This document shows, in pieces, positions 20,590 to 31,282 of a DNA stretch of 64,000 nt; positions within the stretch are counted from its first letter, which is position 1, and every line of letters begins with the position of its first letter. Both the position numbers and the translations under genes were made by a program. Origin of the DNA: Elymus sibiricus (lineage: Eukaryota > Streptophyta > Magnoliopsida > Poales > Poaceae); NCBI GenBank assembly GCA_039707655.1, contig CM077665.1:311116486-311180485 (forward strand), in the 5' to 3' direction. The notes beneath the pieces were generated by a model. That model was not told the DNA's origin and did not search any database. It saw only the letters and a program-made list of their open reading frames with translations.

Positions 20590-20806
20590 GGGCAGCCTCA
20601 CGCTCCTCCTCCGACGAAGACGGGCCGGGTCGGGCGGGGCGGCGTCGGGTGGAGACGGGCAGCGTTGGGCGGCGTTAGGGGGCGGCCTCACGCTCCACCT
20701 CCGAGGAAGACGGGCCGGGTCGGGCATGGCGGTGTCGGGTGGAGATGGGCAGCGTCGGGCGAGGCGGAGAAGGGCAGCGTCAGGCGGCGGGGGGGGGGGG
20801 GGGGGC
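20590..20806. repeat. 90-bp tandem repeat (two copies) and poly-G run
   Basis: CGGGCCGGGTCGGGC stands at 20621 and 20711, with matching flanks, giving a 90-bp period. A run of about 18 G follows at 20789-20806. The frames read here on the plus strand are repeat artefacts. Confidence 0.7.
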
Positions 20807-21409
20807 GGCGGGGATCGAGAGGAGGATGAGTGGAGTTGGGGATCGAGAGAGAGTGAGGAAGAAAGGATAAGGTTTTACCTATTAAAACCGACTAGTGCTG
20901 GCGTGGGCCTAATGGGCCTGAATGCGCAATGCCGGGCCTACGAAAATACGTATGGCGTAGGAACTTTAGTCACGCCAACAATAATAGGTGAAAGGCGAGA
21001 GCGTTGGGGTCCTCATACAAGTGGCGTTCGGCAGAATTTGCACGCCACCACTAAGTCTGTACCAATAACGTACTAATTTAGGCAACGCCAGCACTATTTG
21101 AAAATATTAGTGCTGGCGTTGGAGGAAAATGGCGCGCCACCAACAAGAGTTGTGGCTAGCCATTTCTCTACTAGTGTTTGCTTGCAAATAACGAGATCAA
21201 GGGGATTGACAACCCTCTTGCCCGCGTTGGGTGCAAGTTGTTTGTTCATTTGTGTGCAGCCGCTGAAGACGGTTGAGGATTGATATTCCTATTGGTTCGA
21301 TAAACCTTGGTTTCATAATTGAGGGAAATACTTATCCGCTTTGTGCTACAATTACCCGTTCCTCTTCACGGAAAACCCAACGCAGATCACAAGTATCACG
21401 AAGGATTTC

Positions 21410-21426
21410 TGGCGCCGTTGACGGGG
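21410..21426 (+). other. Primer-binding site of the Sabrina-like element
   Basis: TGGCGCCGTTGACGGGG begins 11 bp after the LTR end (21398), the standard arrangement of Athila-type elements. Confidence 0.85.
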
Positions 21427-21574
21427 AATACCATCATCAACTACCAAGTAACTTCACACAAATTTTCATTCACTTGTTCTTCTTTTTATTTGCTGTTATA
21501 TTTAGCTTGTCACATAAAAATCAAAAATACAAAAATATTTACCTTGCTTGTTACTAGTTTCCTTGTTCAAAGTC

Positions 21575-22347
21575 ATGGCTAGTTCTTCTTCCACTCGTTT
21601 TACTCCTAATGACGATGTAGTAAATTTCAAACAAAGGGGAGGAGAAAGCTTAAAAGATGCAAGGTATAGGATTTGCTTTGCTCAAAATAAAGCAACTAAA
21701 AAGTTATCTACCACTACCTTGCTTCACAATTTTTATGTTGGTGTGACCACTTGGTATAGGTTCGTACTTGACACCATCACCGGTGGAAATTTCTTAATGT
21801 GTCACACCTTGGATGCCTACACCGCAATTGAAAATCTTGTAGGGTCACCACATATTGTTGTTAATGAAACAAATTCGACCTTGGAACATGTTATGCAAAG
21901 GCTTGATGCTATTGAAAAGAATATGATTACAAACAAACCCATTGAGGAATTTGATAAAAAAAACTTCATAATCATATCACTCAACTTGGGTCACGGGTAG
22001 GAATGACTTTGAAAACCTTAACGGGAAAAGACACCACTATTGATGAGAGGATAGAACAAGTATTGAATAGAATTGCTAGAATGGAAGAGGTCATTGACAA
22101 GGTAGGTTCCGCCTTCAGTCCTCATAAAGCTAATACTAGTGCCTCTCGCAACAAAAATACCAAGTTCATATATATTCCTAAGAGCGTTAGTACACCTCCT
22201 ACCCAAAGAAATGAGGATCTTAAGATGATTAGTGTTCATACCAACTTTATAAATTTGATAAAAGATCCTATTGCCAAGCCTCCTATTTTCCCCACTATCC
22301 ATGGCTGTGTTATTGAGGAGCTTGATGCCAAAGATGACAATACTTGA
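21575..22347 (+). pseudogene. Gag-like frame of the Sabrina-like element, frameshifted
   Basis: The ATG at 21575 opens MASSSSTRFTPNDDVVNFKQ; further blocks are GGESLKDARYRIC, LLHNFYVGVTTWYRFVLD and LEHVMQRLDAIEKNM. A run of eight A at 21956-21963 marks a frame change. After it the second frame reads MTLKTLTGKDTTIDERIEQ and ends at 22345-22347 with ELDAKDDNT. Its only relative in this window is the cut-off frame at 61290-61462. This is the gag portion of an Athila-type element; the acidic tail and coiled-coil-like DERIEQVLNRIARMEEVID suggest oligomerisation, which is inference. Confidence 0.75.
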
Positions 22348-24168
22348 AACTATACATTATGCCTAGCTAGGGGCATAAAACAATAGCGCTTGTTGGGAGG
22401 CAACCCAATAGCTATCTTTATTTTTTGTTTGCTTAGAACTTTCTGTTTATTTTTAATAACATGATTATTGCCTCTATAATGATTATGTATTTGCGTTTAA
22501 TTTAGTGTTTGTGCCAAGTAAAGCCTTTGGGATGACTCACAAGATGAGTAGAATCGATGCTGAAACAAAACAGAAACTTTTGACTCCAGTACATGAATTT
22601 TCATTTTTCTCTGGAGCATGATAATGTCTGAAATTTTTACACAGTGTTTCTATACAAATTTTCGAGGTTTTCCTAATTTTTCAGAATTTTTAGAGTTACA
22701 TAAGTATAAGGTCTCTACAGATTGCTACAGACTGTTCTGTTTTAGTCAGATTCTGTTTTTGCTTGCATAGTTGCTTATTTTGATTAAACTATGGATTGTA
22801 TTGGGGGGTATAAGCCATGGAGAAGTTAGAATACAGTACATATTATGCATTTATGAAATTTGAATCAATTTACAACAGTACTTAAAGTATGCAATATGTT
22901 TCTTATACTAATGGATCTCACGAGGTTTTATTGAGTTTTGTGTGATTGAAGTTTTCAAGTTTTGGGTGTTATCTTGATGGACAAAGGAATAAGGAGTAGC
23001 AAGAGCCTAAGCTTGGGGAAGCCCAAGGCACCCCCAAGGTAATATTTCAAAGGATAATCAAGCGTCTAAGCTTGGGGATGCCCCGGAAGGCATCCCCTCT
23101 TTCGTCTCAAATCCATCGGTATGTCACTTGAAGCTATATTTTTATTTGTCACATGATATGAGTTTTGCTTGGAGCGTCATTTGCTTTTGTTTGCTTTTAC
23201 TTTCAGTTTGCCACAATCATTGTTTGCTGGATACACCTATTTAGGAGAGACACACCTTCATCATAATTTGTTAGAATACTCTATGTGCTTCACTTATATA
23301 TTTTGAGCTTAGTAGTTGCTCTAGTACTTCACTTATATCTTTTGGAGCACGGTGGCGTGTAGATTTTAAAGAAATGATTTCACTCTCGTTCTTCACTTAT
23401 ATTTGTTTGAGAGTTAATAAATAGTGACGGTAATTTGCATGGGTCACACAGACTAGTCCAAAAATATTAGGTATTCAAAGAGTGATAATCAAAACCATCA
23501 TGTAGCACATATAAAGAAAATGGGATTTAATGATATTGATGTAGTAACATGAAATAGGTGTGAGTTCATAATTGTTAAACCATAGAAGTGTCGATATTAA
23601 GAGGGGTTGACCTTTTTGTTCATCTAAAAATTAAAGAGGCATGGTGATGATGTGTGAGCATTTCTATTCCTCGTTGAAATCCTAGTGTTGTTTCGGGTCG
23701 GAAGCGCGCGATGGTTAACTCCTACCAACCTATTCCCTCGGGGCATGCTATTAGTACTTTGATTTATGATAAACTAATAAAACTTTGCAATAAGTATATG
23801 AGTTCTTTATGACTAATGTGAAACCATGGACATACGCAATCTCACCTTTTCATAATTTGCTAGCCTCTTCGGTACCGTGCATAGCTCGTTCTCACCTCGA
23901 GGATCGGTGTAACTTTCGTCGGTGCATCCAAACCCCGTGACATGATACGCCCAGTTGCACATAAGCCTTATTATATCTTCCTCAAAACAGCCACCATACC
24001 TACCTATCATGGCATTTCCATAGCCATTTCGAGATATATTGCCATGCAAATTCCATCGTCACTTCACATGACTAGTTCGTTCATCATCATATTGCTTTCC
24101 ATGATCATATAGAGCTGACATAGTATTTGTGGCAAAGCCACCTTCATAATGTTTTTGATACATGTCAT
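22348..24168 (+). other. Noncoding interior of the Sabrina-like element
   Basis: The stretch begins with the segment GGGAGGCAACCCAATAGC usually seen after gag in this family. It contains two copies of an AAGCTTGGGGA-type motif (about 23009 and 23069). No supported coding frame is seen. It is broken at 24174 by the Angela-like Copia and resumes at 33109. Confidence 0.7.
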
Positions 24169-24173
24169 GCTAG
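24169..24173. repeat. Target site duplication GCTAG (left)
   Basis: The exact partner lies at 33104-33108, flanking the Angela-like element. Confidence 0.95.
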
Positions 24174-25992
24174 TGTTGGAGAACGTTGCATGGGAAACAA
24201 AAATGTTCCTACGCACACACAAGATCTATCCATGGTGATGAGCATCTACGAGAGGGAGAGTGAATCTACATACCCTTGTAGATCGCTAAGCGGAAGCGTT
24301 AAGAAATGCGGTTGATGTAGTCGAACGTCTCCGCGATCCAAATCGCAAGTCGTTCCTCGATCCGATCACGAACTAGTGCCGAACAGACGGCACCTCCGCG
24401 TTCAACACACGTACGGCTTGATGACGCCTTCACCTCCTCGATCCAGCGAGCAATGGTGAAGTAGTAGATGAGTTCCGGCAGCACGACGGCGTGGTGATGG
24501 TGGTGAGGAACAATCTCTGCAGGGCTTCGCCAAGCACTACGGAGATTATGACGGGAGAACTAGAGGGTTAGGGTTGCCGACACACGGCTTGGGAAATATT
24601 AATGTGTCCCGTGTGCTAGCCCTGCCCCTCTATTTATATGTTGAGCCTTGGGGTCTAAACTTGGAGTAAAAGCCTCCTCCAGGTCGGTTTTGCCCGCACA
24701 AGGTCGGTTTGGCCCGCAGGGAAAGAGTCCAACTCGGATCCCAGCAGTACCGCACACAAGCGGTAGTACCGCTCACGAGCGGTAGTACCGCTTGAGCGGT
24801 AGTACCGCTTACGCGGTAGTACTGCCTTACCAGCGGTAGTACCGCTTAAGGCAGCAGCAAAACTTCCTTTTGCACTTTCCAATACCTCGTGGGCTTTACC
24901 CCTTTGGCCCATATAAAGTGTTGCTGCACCCGAACACTTCGGTAAACATCCGGAACCCCTTCCGGTGAATTCCGGAACCCTTCCAGAGATCAAAACACTA
25001 TTATCACATATATCAATCTTTACCTCCGGACTCTTCCGGAGATCCTCGTCATGTCCGGGATCTTATCCGGGACTCCGAACAACCTTCGGTCAACAACACA
25101 ATAACTCAACTATACTAATCGTCACCAAACGTTAAGTGTGTAGAACCTGCGGGTTCGAGAACTATGCAGACATGACCGAGACACCTCTACGGCCAATAAC
25201 CAATAGCGGGACCTGGATGCCCATATTGGTTCCTACATATTCTACGAAGATCTTTATCGATCGAACCTCTATGTCAAGGATTCAGTTAATCCCGTATGTT
25301 GTTCCCTTTGTTCTTCGGTATGTTACTTGCCCGAGATTCGATCGTCGGTATCTCTATACCTAGTTCAATCTCATTACCGGCAAGTCTCTTTACTCGTTCC
25401 GTAATACAAGATCCTGTGGCTAACTCTTTAGTCACTTTGCTTGCAAGGCTCAATGTGATGTTGTATTACCGAGTGGGCCCTGAGATACCTCTCCGTCACA
25501 CGGAGTAACAAATCCCAGTCTTGATCCATGCCAACCCAACAGACACCCTCGGAGATACCTGTAGAGCACCTTTATAGTCACCCAGTTACATTGCGACGTT
25601 TGATACACACAAGGTACTCCTCCGATGTCAGGGAGTTGCATGATCTCATGGTCATTGGAACAGATACTTGACATGCAGAAAACAATAGCAATAAACTGAC
25701 ACGATCATATGCTACGTTCGTAGTTTGGGTCTTGTCCATCACATGATTCTCCTAATGATGTGATCCTGTTATCAAATGACATCTCATGTCAATGGCTAGG
25801 AAACCTTAACCATCTTTGATCAACGAGCTAGTCAACTAGAGGCTTACTAGGGACATAGTGTTGTCTATTTACCCACACATGTATTTGAGTTTCCAATCAA
25901 TACAATTATAGCATGGATAATAAACGATTATCATGAACAAGGAAAAATAATAATAACCAATTTATTATTGCCTCTAGGGCATATTTCCAACA
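24174..25992 (-). repeat. 3' LTR of the Angela-like element
   Basis: The plus strand runs from TGTTGGAGAACGTTGCATGG to GGGCATATTTCCAACA. It holds a cluster of GCGGTAGTACCGC inverted motifs at about 24745-24850. Open frames inside the LTR (for example near 25136-25508) are shadows. Confidence 0.93.
24745..24850. repeat. Cluster of GCGGTAGTACCGC inverted motifs, 3' LTR copy
   Basis: GCGGTA-G-TACCGC, a perfect 6-bp inverted repeat around one base, and near variants occur about five times. The spacing differs from that in the other LTR at 31850-31960. Confidence 0.85.
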
Positions 25993-26010
25993 GTCTCCCA
26001 CTTGCACTAG
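25993..26010 (-). other. Polypurine tract of the Angela-like element
   Basis: The minus strand reads AAGTGGGAGAC immediately before the 3' LTR, the usual site for priming second-strand synthesis. Confidence 0.75.
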
Positions 26011-26042
26011 AGTCAATAATCTAGTTCACATCACTATGTGAT

Positions 26043-29000
26043 TTACATTGTAATGAATCGAACACCCATGCAGTTCTGGTGTTGTTCATGTTTAGCCCTT
26101 GGAAGAGGTTTAGTCATCGGATCTGCAACATTCAGATCCGTGTGTACTTTGCAAATATTTATGTCGTCCTCCTTGATGTAATCGCGGATGGAATTGAAAC
26201 GTCGCTTTATGTGTCTGGTCCTCTTGTGAAATCTTGGTTCCTTGGCTAGAGCAATGGCATCAGTATTATCACAAAACAGAGTCATTGGGTTAAGCGCACT
26301 AGGCACTACTCCAAGATCTGTCATGAACTCCTTCATCCAGACACCTTCCTTCGCCGCCTCCGAGGCAGCGATGTACTCCGCTTCGCATGTAGAATCAGCT
26401 ACCACGCTTTGCTTGGAACTGCACCAGCTAACCGCACCCCCATTAAGAATAAATACGTATCCGGTTTGTGACTTAGAGTCATCCGGATCAGTGTCAAAGC
26501 TTGCATCGACGTAACCCTTTACGACGAGCTCTTGTTCACCTCCATAAACGAGAAACATGTCCTTAGTCCTTTTCAGGTACTTCAGGATATTCTTGACCGC
26601 CGTCCAGTGTTCCATTCCTGGATCACTTTGAAACCTTCCGACCATACTTATGGCAAGGCTGACATCGGGTCTTGTGCACAGCATTGCATACATGATAGAG
26701 CCTATGGCTGAAGCATAGGGGATGACACTCATCTTTTCTCTATCTTCTGCAGTCACTGGGCATTGAGTCTTACTCAACTTCACACCTTGAAAAACAGGCA
26801 AGAACCCCTTCTTGGACTGATCCATTTTGAACTTCTTCAAAATTTTGTCAAGGTATGTGCTTTGTGAAAGTCCTATTAAGCGTCTTGATCTATCTCTACA
26901 GATCTTGATGCCTAATATGAAAGCAGCTTCTCCTAGGTCCTTCATTGAAAAACTCTTGTTCAAATATTCCTTCACGCTTTCCAACATTTCTATATTGTTT
27001 CCAATTAGTAATATGTCATCCACATATAATATTAGAAACGCTATAGAGCTCCCACTCACTTTCTTGTAAATACAAGCTTCTCCGTAAACTTGTATAAACT
27101 CGAACGCTTTGATCACCTCATCAAAGCGAAGATTCCAACTCCGAGATGCTTGCACCAGTCCATAAATGGATCGCTGGAGTTTGCAAACTTTGTCAGCATT
27201 CTCTGGATCGACAAAACCTTCTGGTTGCATCATATACAACTCTTCCTTAAGGAAACCGTTAAGGAACGCTGTCTTGACATCCATCTGCCAAATTTCATAA
27301 TCGAAAAAGGCAGCTATTGCTAACATGATTCTGACGGACTTAAGCATCGCTACGGGTGAGAAGGTCTCATCGTAGTCAACTCCTTGAACTTGTGAAAAAC
27401 ATTTTGCCACAAGTCGAGCTTTATAGACGGTGACATTACCGTCTGCGTCCGTCTTCCTCTTAAAGATCCATTTGTTCTGAATGGCCTTACGCCCTTCAGG
27501 TAATACTTCCAAAGTCCATACTTTGTTTTCATACATGGATCCCATCTCGGATTTCATGGCCTGTAACCACTTCTCGGAATCCGGGCCCATCATCGCTTCT
27601 CCATAGCTCGTAGGTTCATCGTTGTCCAACAACATGACCTCTAAGACAGGGTTGCCGTACCACTCAGGAGCAGTACGCGTCCTTGTCGACCTACGAGGTT
27701 CGATAGCAACTTGATCCAAAGCTTCATGATCATCATCATTAACTTCCTCTTCAGCCGATGTAGGCTCTACAGAAACATCTTTCTGCGCTGCGCTACTTTC
27801 AGGTTGGCGTAAAGGTTCAACAACCTCGTCAAGTTCTATCTTCCTCCCACTCAATTCTTTCGAGAGAAACTCTTTCTCAAGAAATGTTCCGTTTTTAGCG
27901 ACAAACACTTTGCCTTCGGATCTGAGGTAGAAGGTATACCCAACTGTCTCTTTTGGGTATCCTATGAAGACGCATTTCTCCGCTTTGGGTTCCAGCTTTT
28001 CAGGCTGAAGCTTTTTGACATAAGCATCACATCCCCAAACTTTAAGAAACGACAGTTTTGGCTTCTTGCCAAACCAAAGTTCATATGGCGTCGTCTCAAC
28101 GGATTTCGATGGTGCCCTATTTAAAGTGAATGCAGCTGTCTCTAATGCATAACCCCAAAACGATAGTGGCAAATCGGCAAGAGACATCATAGATCGCACC
28201 ATATCCAATAAGGTTCGATTACGACGTTCGGACACACCATTACGCTGTGGTGTTCCAGGTGGTGTTAGTTGTGAAACAATTCCACATTGTCTTAAGTGAC
28301 TGCCAAACTCATAACTCAGATATTCTCCTCCTCGATCAGATCGTAGGAATTTAATCTTCTTGTTACGATGATTCTCAACTTCACTCTGAAATTGTTTGAA
28401 CTTTTCAAATGTTTCAGACTTGTGTTTCATTAAGTAAATATACCCATATCTACTTAAGTCATCAGTGAAGGTGAGAAAGTAACGATAACCACCGCGCGCC
28501 TCAATGCTCATCGGACCGCACACATCAGTATGTATGATTTCCAATAAGTCACTTGCCCGTTCCATTGTTCCAGAGAACGGCGTTATAGTCATCTTGCCCA
28601 TGAGGCATGGCTCACATGTGTCAAGTGATTCAAAATCAAGTGACTCCAAAAGTCCATCAGCATGGAGCTTCCTCATGCGTTTTACGCCAATATGACCTAA
28701 ACGGCAGTGCCACAAGAAAGTGGTATTATCATTATCAATTCTACATCTTTTGGCATCAATGTTATGAACATGTGTATCATTACTATCGAGATTCAATAAG
28801 AATAAACCCCTCACATCGGGTGCATGACCATAAAAGATATTACTCATATAAATAGAACAACCATTATTCTCTGATTTAAATGAGTAACCGTCTCGCAATA
28901 AACAAGATCCAGATATAATGTTCATGCTTAACGCAGGCACTAAATAACAATTATTCAGGTTCATCACTAATCCCGATGGTAATCGAAGAGCGAGCGTGCC

Positions 29001-30026
29001 GACGGCGATCACATCAACCTTGGAACCATTTCCCACGCGCATCGTCACTTCGTCCTTTGCCAGCCTCCGTCTATTCCGCAGTGCCTGTTTTGAGTTGCAA
29101 ATATGAGCAACCGCACCGGTATCAAATACCCAGGCACTACAACGAGAGTTGGTAAGGTACACATCAATAACATGTATATCATATATACCTTGTTTGTTGT
29201 TGGCCGCCTTCTTGTCAGCCAAATACTTGGGGCAGTTCCGCTTCCAGTGTCCAGTTCCCTTGCAATGAAAGCACACAGTTTCTGGTTTGGGTCCAGCCTT
29301 GGGTTTCTTCACGAGAGGAGCAACTGCTTTGCCACTCTTCTTGGAGTTACCCTTCTTACCCTTGCCATTTTTCTTGAAACTAGTGGTTTTATTGACCATC
29401 AACACTTGATGCTCCTTCTGAATTTTAGACTCAGCGGCTTTCAGCATCGCAAACAGCTCAGCGACTGACTTGTTCATCCCGTGCATGTTATAGTTCAACA
29501 CGAAGCTCTTGTAGCTAGGTGGCAATGATTGAAGAACTCTGTCAGTGATAGCCTCTGGCGGAAGGGGCATCCCCAATTCAGCCAGACGGGTGGAGTACCC
29601 AGACATTCTGAGTATGTGATCACTGATAGACCCGTTCTCCTCCATCTTGCAAGCATAGAACTTATCGGAGATCTCATATCTCTCAATCCGGGCATTCTTC
29701 TGAAAGATAAACTTCAACTCCTGGAACATCTCATATGATCCATGACGTTCAAAACATCTTTGAAGTCCCGGTTCTAAGCCATACAATATTGCACATTGAA
29801 CTATTGAGTAATCTTCAGAACGAGCCTGCCAGGCGTTCACAACGTCTAGAGACTCAACTGGAGCGGGTGGATCACCAAGCGGTGCATCAAGGACATAAGC
29901 CTTCTAGGAAGCCGTAAGGATAATCCTTAGATTACGGGCCCAGTCCACAAAGTTACTTCCATCATCTTTCAATTTAGCTTTCTCTAGGAACGCATTAAAA
30001 TTCAGGGGTGCTACTGCGCGAGCCAT
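26043..30026 (-). CDS. Copia gag-pol polyprotein with one internal stop
   Basis: The ATG at 30026 opens a frame of 1327 codons ending at 26043. Order: gag with a perfect zinc knuckle (CFHCKGTGHWKRNC); protease with VFDTGAVAHICNS; integrase with its zinc-binding region (HCRLGHIG ... CEPCLMGKM) and acidic triad (HTDVCGP, RSDRGGEYL, NGVSERRNRTL); reverse transcriptase with the active-site YVDD at 27015-27026; RNase H with YVDASFDTD and SKQSVVADSTCEAEYIA. It ends GVRFITM about 50 bp from the LTR. A TAG at 29904-29906 replaces codon 41. Downstream of it 1286 codons are uninterrupted, and every catalytic block I can check is present. The protein would carry out the element's own replication. In this copy translation from the normal start is blocked. 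Confidence 0.93.
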
Positions 30027-31269
30027 GATCTACAACATAAATATAGCAAAGACAACTTAGACTATTGTTCTAGATAATGAGTTTAGTTAATCATATTACT
30101 TAAAAACTCCCACTCAAATTGACATCCCTCCGGTCATTCGAGTGTCACATGATCCAAATCCACCAACTCAAGTCCGATCATCACGTGAGTTGAGGTGGTT
30201 TCAATGGTGAACATCTTCATGTTGATCATATCTACTATATGACTCATGTTCGACCTTTCGGTCTCTTGTGTTCTGAGGCCATGTCTGTACATGCTAGGCT
30301 TGTCAAGTTTAACCCGAGTGTTCCGCATGTGCAACACTGGCTTGCACCCATTGTATGTGAACGTAGAGTCTATCACACCCGATCATCACGTGGTGTCTCG
30401 AAACGACGAACTTTCGCAACGGTGCACACTCGGGGAGAACACAATTTTATCTTGAAATTTAAGTGAGGGATCACCTTATAATGCTACCGTCGTCCTAAGC
30501 AAAATAAGATGCATAAAAGGATTAACATCACATGCAAATCATAAGTGACATGATATGGCCATGAACTTGTGCTTTTGATCTCCATCTCCAAAGCACCGGC
30601 ATGATCTCCATCGTCACCGGCATGACACCATGATATCCATCATCGTGATCTCCATCAACGTGTTGCCATGAGGTTGTCGCGCCGACTGTTGCTTCCACGA
30701 CTATTGCTAACTCATAGCGATAAAATAAAGCAAAAACGGCGAAAATAATTAAAGACAACTCTATGGCTCCTGCCAGTTGCCGTACTCATCGACATGCAAG
30801 TCGTGATATTCTATACAACACATGATCATCTCATACATCACATATATCTCATCATGTAATTAGCCATATCACATCACAACATACCCTGCAAAAACAAGTT
30901 AGACGTCCTCTAATTGTTGTTGCAAATTTTACGTGGCTGCTACGGGTTTGCAAGAACCGTACTTACCTACGCAAAACCACAACGTGGTGTAGTGATTGCT
31001 TTTTGATCTTCTAAAAGAACCCTCTTCATTGAAATCGATTCAACTAAAGTGAGAGAGACAGACACCCGCTAGCCATCTTTATGCAACGAAGTTACATGTC
31101 AGTTGAAGGAACCGGTCTCTCGTAAGCGTACGAGTAATGTTGGTCCGGGCCGCTTCATCTCACAATACCGCCGAATCAAGTATCAACTAGTAACGGCAAG
31201 CAATATGTATACACCCACGCCCACAACTCGTTTGTGTTCTACTCGAGATCTCATCTACGCATAGACCTA
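30027..31269 (-). other. 5' untranslated leader of the Angela-like element
   Basis: It lies between the PBS and the gag ATG. No coding is supported. A long, partly AT-rich leader is usual for this family. Confidence 0.8.
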
Positions 31270-31281
31270 GCTCAGATGCCA
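31270..31281 (-). other. Primer-binding site (initiator tRNA-Met type)
   Basis: The minus strand reads TGGCATCTGAGC one base from the LTR end. Two mismatches separate it from the TGGTATCAGAGC that pairs with plant initiator tRNA-Met. Confidence 0.85.
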
Positions 31282-31282
31282 C

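Larger units (their letters stand above)
19354..21176. mobile_element. Non-autonomous CACTA transposon (1823 bp)
   Basis: The termini are CACTAGTGCAGAAAAGCC at the left and the complement of CACTAGTAGAGAAATGGCT at the right, with a 3-bp TTT duplication. Subterminal zones carry many copies of the unit GCTGGCGT/ACGCCAGC in both orientations (left 19395-19565, right 20895-21125), the usual pattern of CACTA transposase-binding repeats. There is no transposase. The interior holds a Helitron-like piece (20234-20518) and a G-rich tandem repeat (20590-20806). Confidence 0.92.
17995..21398 (+). repeat. 5' LTR of the Sabrina-like element (interrupted)
   Basis: It opens TGATACGTCTCCAACGTATC and closes CACAAGTATCA. 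Subtracting the CACTA element and one TTT copy leaves about 1578 bp, the same as the 3' LTR (1574 bp). Confidence 0.92.

Noticed and set aside
24745..24850. Regularly repeated GCGGTAGTACCGC units, considered as a CRISPR-like array
   Set aside because: Spacers are only a few bases long, the units sit in an LTR and recur in the partner LTR; the genome is a plant nuclear genome.
24299..25674. Small frames repeated at 31408-32785
   Set aside because: The same frames appear in both LTRs of the Angela-like element; they are shadows of noncoding LTR sequence.
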